NCBI RefSeq assembly: GCF_963422355.1
Contig: NC_085094.1
Coordinates: 6,797,270 to 6,861,269, forward strand
Origin: Corticium candelabrum
Taxonomy: Eukaryota > Porifera > Homoscleromorpha > Homosclerophorida > Plakinidae
Direction: 5' to 3'
DNA: 64,000 nucleotides
Numbering within the stretch: the first letter of the stretch is position 1; every line of letters begins with the position of its first letter. The position numbers and the translations under genes were made by a program. Below, in pieces: positions 44,021 through 55,734 of this stretch. The notes below the pieces were generated by a model that ran no database searches, was not told the DNA's origin, and saw only the letters and a program-made list of their open reading frames with translations.

Positions 44021-44510
44021 CCGAAGAGACCACACGACATAGTGACAAGATCCCTACCAGACTGTTAGCCAGACAGCCAGACTTTTATCTGACATACTAT
44101 TAGTACAAGACACACAATAATCATTCTTTCGACTAAGACCGTCAACATCTACCCTAACATTAAGACAGTCAGACTGTCAAACGACACATCGCTGTCACTC
44201 TAATCAGACAAACCGGTTAGACAACCAATAGATTATAACAGAGCTGGACTCGGGCATAAGCTCTCGTCTGCGCCTTTTGACTCTTAAGACAAGACAGTAT
44301 AATTTTCTACACTGACAAACAGTATAATTAGACTGATAAGATCCCAATCAGACTGTTAGCCAGACAGCCAGACTCTCATCAGACATACTATTAGTACAAG
44401 ACACACAAAACAATTTTTCAACTAAGAACATCTAGCCTAATAACTAGACAGCCAGACTATATAGACCGAAACACTGTTGTCACTCTAGTCATACCAGCTA
44501 GGTAGACAAC
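44021..44510. repeat. Satellite array, left part (about 300-bp unit)
   Basis: About 1.6 units with markers CAGACTGTTAGCCAGACAGCC, GACATACTATTAGTAC, GTTGTCACTCTAGTC and GTCTGCGCCTTTTGACTC. Continues at 47,532 after the hAT element. Confidence 0.8.
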
Positions 44511-47500
44511 AAGCCCGTAGGCTGGCGGTGCACTGGGTGCACGTGCACCCTCTCTGGACCCGTTTACGAAAAAGTCCGGGCTAGTAGGCAAACGAACTCT
44601 GAGGGATGTGTTGGAACTCCAAGTACGTGCCAGATATTTGACTAATCTGTCTGCTACCTGGTAACGTGGAGAAGTGTGTGTTCGTTACAGTGACACTAGA
44701 TGGGACGTTTCAGGAAAGAGATAGAAAAAGGAGGCAAGCAGCGGCTAAGTGTCAACGGCTGGACGGTTTTCTAGTTCCGAAAAGGGCACATGATCAATGT
44801 TTCACTCCTGATCCAGATTTTACACAGCTGGTTGCAGTAGACGATCAACTAACACCGACTTCCAGTAAGTGCTGTAGTGGTAGTGTAGAAAGAGTAGGGT
44901 CATCCTCTACCGACACGTATGTCGGGCCTTTGCGCAACACATGCTGTGAAGTTCACGACAACGAGGCTCAGCCTGCAGGCGTCGCAGGCGAAAATCAGCA
45001 ATGCTGTCATGCTAATACTTCTGATCATGATTTAGTGGATGATATTGGCAAATTGTTTTTCAAAGCCAAGTCTCCTGTCAATTTCTGAAAGTCCATGAAG
45101 GCTCTGGATGCTGCGGAGAAGTACAACCTACTGACAGATCACTAAAACCCTCGCGCCGACCACGTTTTTTCCTCCGACATGTATTGGTGGCCGCAACCAA
45201 GCTTTTCGTCCTGTTTGGCTATCAGAACACCCGTGGATGGTTTACAGCGAGCAAGTGGATGGTGTCTTTCGCATTGCTTGTGGAAGTTTCGGTGCTAAAG
45301 TGTCCAAGGGAAAGTTTGTATGCAAGCCTTTTCGTGATTGGAACAAGAAAGGAGAAAAAGCAAGGGAGCACGAGCAGTGCTTATACAATCATCAAGCCAT
45401 TGAGCAAGCTGATAACTTTAAGCAAACCTTGGAGAATCCAGATACTACCATTACTGCACAGTCGGAAACCCTCAGGGCGGCCAATGTCGCGCGTAATCGT
45501 GCTGTCCTGAAGTCCATGGCTTCCGCTGTGTTGTACTGCGCCAGACAGTGTATTGCTTTACGTGGAGACGCAGAGAGTGTGGAATCACCTGGAAATCCAG
45601 GTAATTTTCTTTCTTTGCTGAGGCTTCTGGCAGTGCACGGCGAAGATTTAAGAAGGCACCTGGAAATTCCTGCAATGCGATGTGCAACTTATCTTTCTCC
45701 TCAAACACAAAATGAGCTGATTAAAGTCATGAGAAACCACATCCTCTTACAGGGAATAATAGGTGATTTGACAGCTGCGCCCTTTTACGCCATCCTTGCT
45801 GACGAGGTAACTTCGCATAACGTTGAGCATCTTGCCATCTGCGCTAGATTTGTTGACATAAGTACTAAAAAGGTCAGAGAAAAGTTTTTAAAGTTTTGAA
45901 GTTGGACAGAATGACTTGGGAGCAGATTGCAGATGTTATCTTCGGCTTTTTGGAAGAGAATAACATACTACTTGCTACTATGCGTGGTCAGGGCTACGAC
46001 GGCGCAAGCAACATGTCTTCAGATCGAGTGGGTGTGTCCAGGCCAGGATTAGACATAAAGCTCCTTTAGCCACCTACGTACACTGCAGTGGCCACTGCCT
46101 TAACCTTGTGATAAGCAAGTCATGTGCTCTTCCTGAAGTACGTAATGTGATCGATTGCGTTAAAAATGCAGCCGTTTCTTTCTCAATAGTCCGAAGAGAA
46201 GTGGTGTTCTAGTGATGATCATCAACCACAATGTGGTCAATGAAGAGAGGAGGAAACCACTGAACGATCTGTGCAAGACGCGATGGGCTGAGCGGCATTC
46301 GGCTTATCAGCACTTCTACCAAGGGTACGTATTTGTGGTTGAAGCTCTAGAGATGATAGCTTTTCGCTTTCAATTGGAGAAATGTGGGACTACGTATGCT
46401 GACTGGGACTATGCAGGCCGCAATGAAGCACAGCAGATTCTGGCTAGTGTTACTTCCTTTCACTTTGTTGTTGTGTTTGCGACGACATATCAGTACTTAT
46501 CACACCTTTCGGGCATTACCGTGAAGCTGCAGAGCAAAGCTGTTGATATCGTGAAAGCGCATAACATGATATCTGAAATTGCGAGGACCTACAACAGAGA
46601 GCGCGCAAACGTTGAAAGCAGCTTTTCTCAAATCTACAAAGTTAGTTCAGACATGGCAAAAAAGGTTGAAAGTACAACTGCAATGCCTCGCATTGCAGCA
46701 AGGCAACAAAATCGCAGCAATATTCCAGCTGCTTCTGTTCAAGAGTATTTTCAGAGAAATGTTGCAATTCCCTTTCTCGATCATTTTATTATTAGCATCA
46801 ACCGGCAGTTCTCAAAGTCAGCAGTCACAGCCATTTCCCTACTCGGTCTTGTACCAAGTATCATATGTTCGCAAGATGTCAACCTGGAGGAGGCGCTGAT
46901 CAAGTACAGAGATGATCTGCCATCGCCTGAATTCATGGACGTGGAACTCAGGCGCTGGAGGAACAGGTATATGGCGATGCTCCGTGAGAAGAGACCGTGC
47001 TCACCAGCAAAAGCCATCAAAGAATGTGACGCCACTGACTTCCCAAACATCTCAGTTCTTTTGACCATCGCCTGTATCATACCTGTCACCGCGTGTAAAT
47101 GTGAGAGAAGCGCCAGTGATTTACGACACCTAAACAACTAATGCGCGCATCAATGGGTAAGGACAGATTGTCTCACCTTGCTCTCCTTCACAACCACTAC
47201 AATGTACCAATAGATTTTAACAACGTAGTCGATTATTATGTTCGCCTTCACCCTCGCAGACTCGAACGTGACTCGGTACTGTTACACTAATGTTTTCTGC
47301 TAACTCTAAGTCTTACATATACAATTATGAATACAGTACGTATTATTAGATAATGCCCGCGCAATTGCAAATAAAATTATGTGAATCAAGTATACAAACG
47401 CAATTTTAACCATGTTTCCAAAGTGGTGAATCCACAAAAAAACTTTAGCGCAGTGCGATTACATTTAATTGAAACCACATAGACTTTGTTGGCAAATTCA

Positions 47501-47531
47501 CCCCCACTCCTGCGACCAGCTTACGAGCCTG
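44511..47531 (+). mobile_element. hAT-superfamily transposon inserted in satellite
   Basis: Left end AAGCCCGTAGGCTGG, right end (reverse complement) CAGGCTCGTAAGCTGG. GACAAC lies directly outside both ends (44,505-44,510; 47,532-47,537), and an uninterrupted satellite copy (44,222-44,245) shows the empty site. A subterminal palindrome GGGTGCACGTGCACCC is at 44,535-44,550. hAT elements usually duplicate 8 bp; only 6 are clear here. Confidence 0.8.
44666..47291 (+). pseudogene. hAT transposase (TTF zinc finger / DUF4371 / dimerisation type), frameshifted
   Basis: Order: N-terminal segment (44,666-45,088); TTF-type zinc finger around 45,100-45,320 (NQAFRPVWLSEHPWMVYSEQ; one Cys changed to Arg in FRIACGSF); DUF4371-like region (45,330-45,890; LQGIIGDLTAAPFYAILADE contains the first Asp); RGQGYDGASNMSS (about 45,990); CSGHCLNLVISKSC (46,085); LCKTRWAERHSAY (46,270); C-terminal dimerisation helix PNISVLLTIACIIPVTACKC then ERSASDLRHLNN. 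Frameshifts at about 45,090, 45,900, 46,060, 46,200, 47,140. Related to ZMYM/THAP0-like host proteins, but this one is a dead transposon. Confidence 0.85.
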
Positions 47532-48069
47532 GACAACCAATACTTTATGACAGAGCTCGACTTGGGCTAAAGCGTTTGTCTGCGTCTTTTAATTAACTCC
47601 AACGACACGACAGTATAATTCTCTACTCCGACAAACCAAATAATTAGACTGATAAGACCCCAATCAGACTGTTAGCCAGACAGCCAGACTTTTATTTGAC
47701 ATACTATTAGTACTGGACACACCAAAATAACTTTCTCGATTAATAATAAAAATATTTTTTCGACTAAGACTGTCGACATCTAGCCTAATAACTACAGTAG
47801 ACAGTCAGACTATTGACCAACCCACCGTTGTCACTCTAGTCAGACCAACTAGTTAGACCAGTAGATTATAACAGAGCTCGACTCGGGCTTAGTCTTAAAA
47901 AAGCCCTCCGTCTGCGCCTTTTGACTCTAACGACACGACAGTATGATTTTCTCCTATGACCAACCAAAAATTATTAAACTGACAAGACCTCAATCAAACT
48001 GTTAGCCAGACAGTCAGACTTTCATCTGACATACTATTAGTACTAGACACACACAATAATTTTTTCGAT
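47532..48069. repeat. Satellite array, right part
   Basis: One full unit (about 330 bp) and a partial one, same markers as the left part. It ends abruptly at a fused gypsy fragment (48,070). Confidence 0.8.
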
Positions 48070-48600
48070 TAATTTCTGGGCTTAGTCAACTACTATAACC
48101 GATTCATGCCTAATCTTGCCAACGTCTTAGCACCCTTGTATATCAGTTAGTTTGCAACGAGGGCAAAATGGAAATGGACTAAAAGCAGAGCAAGATCTTT
48201 GAAGAAGCAAAGCAACAGTTGATATCTACGAGAGTATTGGCTCCCTATGATCCGGTCAAGCACCTGGTGTCGGCTTGTGATGTCTCACTATATGGTTTGG
48301 GAAGCATATTGTCATACAAGATGGAGGATGGGAGCAAACGCCCAATTGCATTCGCCTCATGCTCACTGAATGACACAGAGAAAAAATATCTAAATGTTGA
48401 CAAAGAAGGGTTAGCCCTAGCTGGTATTTGGTATCCAAAAGTTCCACAAGTATATTTTCAGGAGAAACATCACATTGCTCACAGATCACAAACCACTTTT
48501 GGGTTTACTCGAGGCAGAAAAAGGTATTCCAGCCACGATAGTGCATGGGCCAAGGTCAAAAAAAGGCTTCAGAAAACAAGTCCCATTCCACCCTCGTGAA
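48070..48600 (+). pseudogene. Gypsy RT-end / RNase H fragment (copy of G0 piece)
   Basis: Begins FLGLVNYYNRFMPNLANV-like, then VSACDVSLYGLGSILSY and LTDHKPLLGLLEAEKG. Near-identical at nucleotide level to 21,055-21,520. The first RNase H Asp context changed from CDAS to CDVS. Ends at 48,540 in common with G0, then different sequence. Solo fragment. Confidence 0.8.
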
Positions 48601-48609
48601 GACACACGT

Positions 48610-48939
48610 TTCTCATCACCAAATGATAGACATGTCCAAGTACAGCATTTCTGCACTTTCCCTCCGTTGCGAAAAGTGTCCGTTTAGCTGTAATTAAATA
48701 TTTTAATTTAAGCAGCGCCGACGGTCCGTTGTCCGATGTTGCACCATGCGTAGTAGCATTCAAAAGACGTTTGGGAACTAAGTAAATTATATTCTACACC
48801 AAAGTCAGCCCAATATTGCATTTCTAATTTAGTAATACCACATTTCTTACATAAAACTCTCAAAATCGGCAGCTATGTGTCGTTGTGATATTTACGCTGT
48901 CAATCCCCCGTCTGACGATACGCTGCTATCTCAACTTAA
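48610..48939. other. No gene recognised
   Basis: Between the gypsy fragment and element 2. No TIR or coding signal that I can support. Confidence 0.35.
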
Positions 48940-49449
48940 TTAATTCTCAGCAGTATCATCACTATCACTATCATCATCGTCGCCGTCTTCGCCGTCGTCA
49001 TCATCATCAATAGGAGCATTATGAATATCTACAGCTTTGGTGTCGTCCTCTCCCTGGTCACAGTTACTGCAATTCTCGCATCGACAGATTTCTGTACACT
49101 GCTGTTCATTTTTAAAACAACCGCAGCGATTGCTGTTGCAAGCAGTTTTGCAACTGCAGTTAAGTACTTCTAGAATTTGCATCTGGTGCTGGGGTAGGCT
49201 CATCCACTTGATTTCTATTTTCCTGTCCATACACAATCCAACCGTGTCCATTACAACTTCCGACGGCAGGAAAGGCTTGGAGAGCATGTATCCAAATGTA
49301 GGCTTGGTAGTTGGTCCGTTTGACGTGCAGTGACAGGGCATCGGCTGTTGGGGGGAGGCTCTGGCACGCAGGAGCCTTAGCACAAAACATTTTTTACCTT
49401 GCTTCATTAATAGATGTGCAGTTCTGTTGTCCATACAATCGACAAACAA
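48940..49449 (-). pseudogene. Element 2 C-terminal CXC module and Asp-rich tail
   Basis: 169 codons open. VLNCSCKTACNSNRCGCFKN and EQQCTEICRCENCSNCD form a tesmin/CXC-like zinc cluster, followed by a long Asp/Glu/Ser tail ending DDTAEN. A paralogous frame upstream encodes FVCRLYGQQNCTSINEAR and ALSLHVKRTNYQAYIWIHAL, which normally precede this module. Confidence 0.7.
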
Positions 49450-49536
49450 ACAATTCGCAACTTTTTTGAGTCTCTAACGAGCATTGAGGGGTTACTCCTA
49501 GTCCTGCCATGCCTGCCTGAATTGTACGATCATTTA

Positions 49537-50799
49537 TTAGAATTTCAAAAGACCGCTTTTTGCCTTCCCACCATAGAATGCACTCGTAGTATCGCAACCA
49601 GTGAATGCATGATATCCTGGAAGAGAGCTGCGTATTTCTGTTCCAAGCGCGTGGGCTAGTCTCGACAAATGCACGAAACACCGCCGGTCCTTGATACCCG
49701 TTAGCCACAGTAACTGAACATGACGAAAAACATCCAAAGAGGCTGCATATATGCCAATGACAGCAACGTCAGTGTCTGGAGATTTGATGATGGTAGTTGA
49801 TTCTCTAGATTGTGCAGCGTGTAGGACTCCTCATGAGAGCACGTTAGCTCAAGAATTTCTGACCGCGATACCTGTTCACCTTCGGTAGATGTCAAGCGGA
49901 CACAACCGGTTCCGGAACAAACGCAAAAATTGATGTTTTTGAGCATCATACCGTAGCAAGAAAAAAGTCCACTCGTTTACTAAAAAGTCCAACAGAGCAC
50001 TCTTGTTGTTTCCAGAGCTTAGGTACTTCTTCCACTGCTTGGAACATCGCTGAGACGCATTAATAATATGGGAAACAATAACGTCGGTGGAGGCACGCTT
50101 GCTGCGCTCTGCGTCTTTGATGGATACAGATGTATAGCGATCTATGACAAAGTCAACACGAGAAAGCTGATCGTGGTCACGAGTACCTAATACTGAGCGA
50201 AGAATTTGAAAAGCAAGATCTCGAGAAGTGCCTGTAGGCCTAGTAAGTGATTGAATGCTAGCCATTGCGTCGACTAGCAGTGCTGATCTGCCAATGTTTT
50301 CTACCGGGGAGCCATAGCTTTCCAAGAGAGGCAGTAAAGAAAACTTGGTTGTTTTATTCAAATTACCTTGCGGTGAAGCCAAATTCAATGGCATTGGACT
50401 TAAGGAAAACGAAAAGACCATCCGCAAGTCAAGATTCCTACTCGTGAAAATTGCCAACATTCGTGAAAAGAATCTCCTGTCAGCCTTTATTGCTACACGA
50501 CGAGAATTAGCTCTGACTGTGACTGTCTTGGCCATCGATGAGAAAGTTTTCAGCTTCAACTTTTGCAGCTTGTCAAAAAATCCAACACTGCCACTACACA
50601 AGCGTTCATGAACAAACTTCTCGGCATGTGTGTTTCCTATTTGGTACGCTTGCAAGAGGTCGTTCGCAACATCAGGTGGAGCCATTATTCCAGATGAAAT
50701 GTTCACAACGCAGCTTGACGCCTCAAATGGGTTAGACCAACATTCAAGCGTACCAACTACACTCTGAACATTGTCTTCGTCTCGCTTTATTCGCGTCAA
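49537..50799 (-). pseudogene. Element 2 PIN/FEN1-like nuclease region
   Basis: 307 codons open (50,799-49,876), then a shift. Stations: ALLVDAMASIQSL (Asp 50,271), RVDFVIDRYTSVSIKDAERS (Asp 50,142) ending in KRAS, LTCSHEE (about 49,830, where family members have E-E-A-D), IIKSPDTDVAVIG (Asps 49,774 and 49,768), GYHAFTGCDTTSAFYGGKAK (Asp 49,593). FEN1-branch nucleases show AIDASxSxYQ, YVFDGxPPxLK...R, EAEA, ATEDMD and LLGxDYxxxxxGIGxK in that order. The match of five stations, including the Arg-rich end of the second, is hard to explain by chance. A frameshift (49,876) and a truncated end (49,537) inactivate it. Confidence 0.6.
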
Positions 50800-50844
50800 A
50801 TTTTTGTGTCGCTTGCTTCTGTCAGACTCTTTTGAAATGCCCGC

Positions 50845-51252
50845 CTAACTGTGGCACACCGCAGTTATGGCTGCACGGTCATGTGCTGTGGCGATCCACA
50901 TCTGAACGGCTCCGCATCTCAGACTACTACCAATAACTCCTCCTTTGGTTTTAGTATCGCGATTTATAGATTGTTCAATGGCCATGTCATCAGGTATTTG
51001 TGCGAAGACGTTATGAGACCTCTGGACAGCAAACTCTCCTGCTTCTAACAGAGCGTGAGCATCCGGATGAGTTTCTGCAAGAGAGACCATGTCGTACCAG
51101 TAGACAGTGAGATACCGACCGCAGTTTGTTCTGTCGTATGCAAACATCCATGGTATCATGTCGTGAAAGCATTGCAAGTGGAGAGACCAGTCTCCAATCC
51201 GAGTGGAACGAACAAACTGCAGCAGTAGTTCAATCACATAGCAGTACGACAT
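50845..51252 (-). pseudogene. Element 2 AYDR block
   Basis: 135 codons open: RIGDWSLHLQCFHDMIPWMF, AYDRTNCGRYLTVYWYDMV, FAVQRSHNVFAQIPDDMAIE, QSINRDTKTKGGVIGSSL, TAHDRAAITAV. Counterpart of 4,751-5,437. Role unknown; the invariant Y-D-R and E-x3-N-R-D residues suggest an active or structural site. Confidence 0.6.
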
Positions 51253-51254
51253 CT

Positions 51255-52573
51255 AAAACGCTGCCGTCTGTCCGCAATCAGAATCGGTGAACCTCATGTA
51301 CGCAGATTGTATACATTGAAACTGTTTTGAAGACATCATTTCTGCATAAATGGTCTTTGAGGGACTCGGTCGTAACTCTTGCAGTGACGGACGCAGCTCT
51401 AAAGGGCTTGTCGATCGGGTAGGCTAGTAGAGTCTTCAAACGCTTGCCAGCTTAAGCGTTGAAATGCTTCGTATAACACTTTGTGGACGCGCATAGCACG
51501 GTTGTAGTGCTTTCCCGATATTACACCTACACACAAATTAAAAAATTTCTTAATAGTAGGATAATCTACGGAAAAGCCGTGTTATCGATTTTTACCCTTT
51601 ACGGCACTTGAACCAACCAACCCAGATTCAATGATGATATCTCTAAGACCAGCGTCATCGTGCCTCTTACCTATGACAGCTAAGTAAGTAGTACAAATGT
51701 GGAATGACCCATCCTTAGTACAATTCTCTTGTAAGCATCCGGATTTTTCCAGACTATTTCCTTAGCCTTTGCATAAATTGCTTGGTCTAGTGTAGCAATC
51801 GCAGACTATTGATGAATTCGATCCGCTTTGGCGATGCACTGTTTTAAAAGTTTACAAACAGTCGAAAGTTCAATTGGCGACGCATTGATAACCGGTAAGT
51901 ACCCAATAATCGAACGAGAAGGAATGTCGTGCTCGTGAAGAATCACATTAAACCCTGACCAGCCAGGAACAGTTTGAGGGCTGTCTGAATCACGACGAAT
52001 AATTTGACTACACGTGGATGATAGACGAGCCATAACAAATGCCAACTCCTCCGCACTCCTTGGAGTCCTACATACGCCAAAAATCTGATCTGGTATTTCA
52101 ATGCTGGTAACCGCGGGTCCACAACGTCGTCCACCGCTGTAAGTGAAGGCATCACCAGAATATACGTGAATAGACCGTTGTCGTTTGCAACTATGTATAG
52201 ACTGCTCTGCAGACTTGCTCTGCCTACACATTAGGACTTCCAAGTCAGGAAGCGAACGCTGAACAATAATACCATTGGTACAATGAGTGGTTCCCAACCC
52301 AGTCAAAGTTTCTTCCTGCAAGTCATTGCTGTAATAACAGAATATAGCAGGACGAGATAAGTCGATATTTTGAGGAATAAAACTGTCGCAGTTTTGTTCC
52401 TCAGACGCGTTAGCTACTGCTAAGGCAGTGTCAAGTTCAAGGACCTGACTGTATGCCACGCCGTGTCCAAACCTGTTCAGTAACCCTATCACTTGCGCAC
52501 TCCCAGTCACATATCGAACCGCCATTGGCAAGGCCAAGTGCTTAGGTGGTTTTACTGAGCCTTTATGGTGCAA
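51255..52573 (-). pseudogene. Element 2 central region
   Basis: 255 codons open (52,573-51,806) with LNRFGHGVAYSQVLELDTAL, EETLTGLGTTHCTNGIIVQR and a C-terminal part FNVILHEHDIPSRSIIGYLP ... VINASP. Then broken sequence to 51,255 with KDGSFHICTTYLAVIGKR and DDAGLRDIIIESGLVGSSA, matching the PGDWH block of element 1. An Asp at the expected second acidic station is not preserved (GSFH). Confidence 0.6.
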
Positions 52574-52726
52574 TACACAATGTCTTGTTCTACAGAAGAG
52601 ACTTGACGAGCGACTCTTTCGGAAACGTTGACGGTGTCAGATGAGCTAAAGTCAAAATCGCCATCCTCTCCACCTATGACCCAACAAAGAAAATTGTAAA
52701 GATGCACAGGTAATTCCATACCACAT

Positions 52727-53482
52727 TCAAGCAAATCCGTCGCTCGTGGTGGCCAAGGCAAATTGTTGCGAATATCGAAAATGCTCTCGCGAATAAGAAA
52801 TTGCTGTGTGAAACAGCTCTCGTTGACAAGTTGATGTTGACACGTGTTGTGGACCAGATGGAAGTGGTGAGCTGAATGTAGCACTGTCCAAGTCTTCCAC
52901 AGAACTCTGACTGAGAGGCACACTACTATTGTCGTCTATTAAATGTACAAAATTGATTACCTCGGAAATAGAAGTATTGGGACCGTACACAACATCTGAC
53001 ATGCCAAAGCCATCCGGCCTGTAGAATTGTATGATATCATTGAAACGGTGACGCAAACGATGCTTCGGTTTCTCAGTACGGTATTTAGCATTTTCTATGC
53101 CACTGTTCCCTAACAATGTGTTGTAATTGGAGCAAATGTCTACCATTGTGCGGACAAATTTATTTGAAAACAGTAGAGGTTCTACATTGGCACACAGTGT
53201 GTTAAAGACCTTCGTGTAGATTTCATTACATTCCACGGGAGAGTCTTCGATATACTTCAGAGCTCTTGGATTGGTGTATTGCCTCTAACACGATCGGTGA
53301 TACACCACATCTGATGCAACAGCATCAAAGTCGTCTGCAAAGCATTGGGTCAACCGTTCGTCTTGTCTCAAATCGATGGCACGAAGAAGAGCTTCCGGTT
53401 TAATCTGCTCGCATTTGGTCAGAGGTTCCATCTTTCGGCGATTAGTTGACATTTTCTTTTGCTTCTGGCATATGACACACAT
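52727..53482 (-). pseudogene. Element 2 N-terminal region
   Basis: MCVICQKQKKMSTNRRKMEP, then an in-frame TAG at 53,285 after VVYHRSC (family members continue with a tyrosine-rich segment), then 169 codons including LLFSNKFVRTMVDICSNYN and KPKHRLRHRFNDIIQF. Likely a zinc-binding N-terminus. Frame lost at about 52,790. Confidence 0.6.
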
Positions 53483-54358
53483 TGCAAATTAGTGACCAGA
53501 TTCCTCGAGGAAGCAGTTGCTCTTGTCACTCGATTAAATGTTGCAGACACAACGAGAATAAAGTGCATACAGCCTACGCCACATTATATAGCTATTCGTT
53601 GCGGTATCACCTAGTGTAAATAAAGCAGCATCACATTACCGATCCTTATTCCTAGTAGCGTTACATCAGTCTAGATCCTTGTTATTCTTCCAATGTCCGC
53701 CTCCTTGTAGACATCCTTTTACGTGATAGTCCGTTCGTAGAAACAAGAAACATCCGTTTTTGTTCTATCTAGATTCGGTGAGGATATGCTACTAAAGTAT
53801 GTACAAATATACCGTGTACAAAGGTTAGAAGCGAAACGAAGTTGCGTTCACACTAGAGCAGCCTTGACTCAAGAGCACTGGAAGATATAGGCGAAAATAT
53901 TGTACATGTACATCTAGCTAGCTAACGGAGTCGCTTGACTAGCTATGAACGTAGGTGTGAATACAGCTGAGTTTAAACAAGACTTCGCAGACGAGGATAT
54001 AAGGCTATTTGGCACTCAGTGTAAACGCACTAGAAGTCTTTGCTGACGACGGCAAGAGAAACAGTATTGCTGCTAACGCACGTTAGTGCAGAGACTTGAG
54101 CGCAATCTGTTCGTGTTTGTCCAGTCTCTCGTTATGTTTTGAACAGCTGCTGTCTAAATACTCATACATCTTCTTCAAGTTAATGTTATGCTTATAAATG
54201 CTAGAAAACAGAGTCTGCCCTTGGAGTACAGAGCGTACTCGCGGTCAAAACCAAAAATAAGCAAATGCAACCGAACGGACAACATTCGCGAAGAGAGACA
54301 AGTAAAGAAATGCTATAAATAGATTCCTCTAACGTTTCGTAAAAAGAAATGTGTGTCT
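53483..54358. other. No gene recognised
   Basis: Between element 2 and the Tigger transposase. The second Tigger end should lie here, but I found no sequence matching the roughly 55,692-55,729 end. Confidence 0.4.
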
Positions 54359-55585
54359 TCACGTGGGTGATGGTAACTTCGTCTTTCTGGGGCCTGGCCC
54401 ACAGACTAGAGGTGCTAGATGAGATTTCATCCAGGCTTCTGCAACCAACTCTATTACCATCTTCATGTCCACTGTCTTCAAGAAGTCAATAATTGATGTT
54501 CCCATCTCATCTGCTATGATTAGTCTGCGAAGCAGCTTTCTCCTATATCGACGCTTCATAGATTCTAAAACACCTTGATCCATTGGTTGGATAAGAGATG
54601 TCACATTAGGAGGAAGGAACTTGGCAACAATGTTTCCATTAGCACTAACCAACTCCTCAGAGTCAAGGTGGGCTGAAAAATTGTCGATAAGAAGGACTGC
54701 CTTAGGATTCAGACCATCTGATGAAAGTTTCTCCTTGACATAGGGAACAAAATTCTTGTGGAACCATTTCTTGAAAAGAAAAGATGTCATCCAAGCGTTT
54801 CGTTGACCTGAGTAGTAAGCATGGAGCAAGTCAGTCGTAATGTTCCTAAAGCACCTTGGTCTTTGTGCTTTGCCAATGAATTGCAGTGGAAGTTTGATAG
54901 TTCCTGAAGCATTAGAACAAGCAGAAACTGTCACCCTATCTTTTGACTTCTTGTACCCATCTGCTGACTTTTCAAACGATGCTGCCAGGGTCCTGGTTGG
55001 CAACAAGCGAAAGCACAGTCCAGTTTCATTACAGTTAAAAACTTGATGTAAAAAGAGATTCTCATTTTGAACAAACGATTAGAAAGTGGAACGAACGTCT
55101 TCAGCAGCTTCATCATTAGCAGACAGTTTCTCACCTTGAACTGAAAGACTTCTTATTCCATGCCTCCCACAAAACCGCCATTGCCATCCTGAACTAGCTG
55201 TAAATTTGGTGTCCTCACCATTCATTTTCTTGTTAAACCAGACTGCTTTCTCGCAGAGCATCGCACCAGTGATCGGCATACCTTCCATTCTTTTCTGTTG
55301 AAACCATACGTAAACAGCTTTGTCTAATTCTGAGTCATCCGCTACTCGCATGACTTTTGCTGGTCGGAACATTCCCATTTCTACCATGTCTTTCTTATAC
55401 GAAAGAATCTTTTCTTTATTGTGTCTGATGTCAGATATCGTTGCCCTACCTACGTTATACTTCTGGGCGATCGCAGTTAGGGATGATGCCTCGAACAGGT
55501 GGAGAATATCCACGTTCTCGTCTATGGTAAGAACTGTACGCCTAAGCCGCTTCTTTGATGAATCGCACTCATCTTTTTCTGTCAT
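54359..55585 (-). pseudogene. Tigger/pogo (Tc1-mariner superfamily) transposase, nearly full length
   Basis: Single reading frame of 409 codons from ATG 55,585, interrupted by one in-frame TAA (55,081-55,079). N-terminus is CENP-B-like: VLTIDENVDILHLFE, AIAQKYNVGRATISDIRHNK (helix-turn-helix), then the second HTH with WQWRFCGRHGIRS. DDE domain: VFNCNETGLCFR (the family has N-x-D-E-T-G-L, so the catalytic Asp is Asn), VLLIDNFSAH (second Asp), TSLIQPMDQGVLESMKRRYR (third acid). Dead by stop and by active-site change. Terminal repeat units at 55,692-55,726. Confidence 0.9.
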
Positions 55586-55691
55586 AACTCCCCCAACGTG
55601 TGCGGCGCTCGACTCCCGCGAGGTTTCTCCGCTTGTGCAGAGGAGGTTAGTGACGTCATTTCCTTTTCAGACAAGTGTTTGAATACGCGAG

Positions 55692-55729
55692 GGTTCGGAT
55701 AACCGAGGTTTGGATAACCGAGGTTATAC
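55692..55729. repeat. Tigger-type right terminal repeats
   Basis: Tandem CGGATAACCGAGGTT units; reverse complement begins CAGTATAACCTCGGTTATCC, the usual start of pogo/Tigger ends. Adjoins copy C. Confidence 0.7.
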
Positions 55730-55734
55730 TGTGC

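Larger units (their letters stand above)
48940..53482 (-). pseudogene. Element 2: transposon-like gene (DDE-like + PIN/FEN1-like + CXC), decayed
   Basis: Read from 53,482 downwards: CxxC start (MCVICQKQKK); stop at 53,285; conserved N-terminal region to 52,727; shift near 52,790; LPWPPRATDLLECGMELP block; stop at 52,552; LNRFGHGVAYSQVLELDTAL and LQEETLTGLGTTHCTNGI (52,490-52,250); GSFHICTTYLAV (51,710); FAYDRTNCGRYLTVYW and EQSINRDTKTKGGVIG (51,150-50,940); PIN/FEN1-like region (50,450-49,540); CLYG-type FVCRLYGQQNCTSINEAR; CXC module; acidic tail. About eight frameshifts or stops. Same family and same block order as element 1, but less decayed (three pieces over 160 codons). No terminal repeats recognised. 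Confidence 0.75.

Noticed and set aside
44021-44510. Satellite read as a third LTR of G2
   Set aside because: The same unit recurs in tandem on the far side of the hAT element and lacks TG...CA boundaries.
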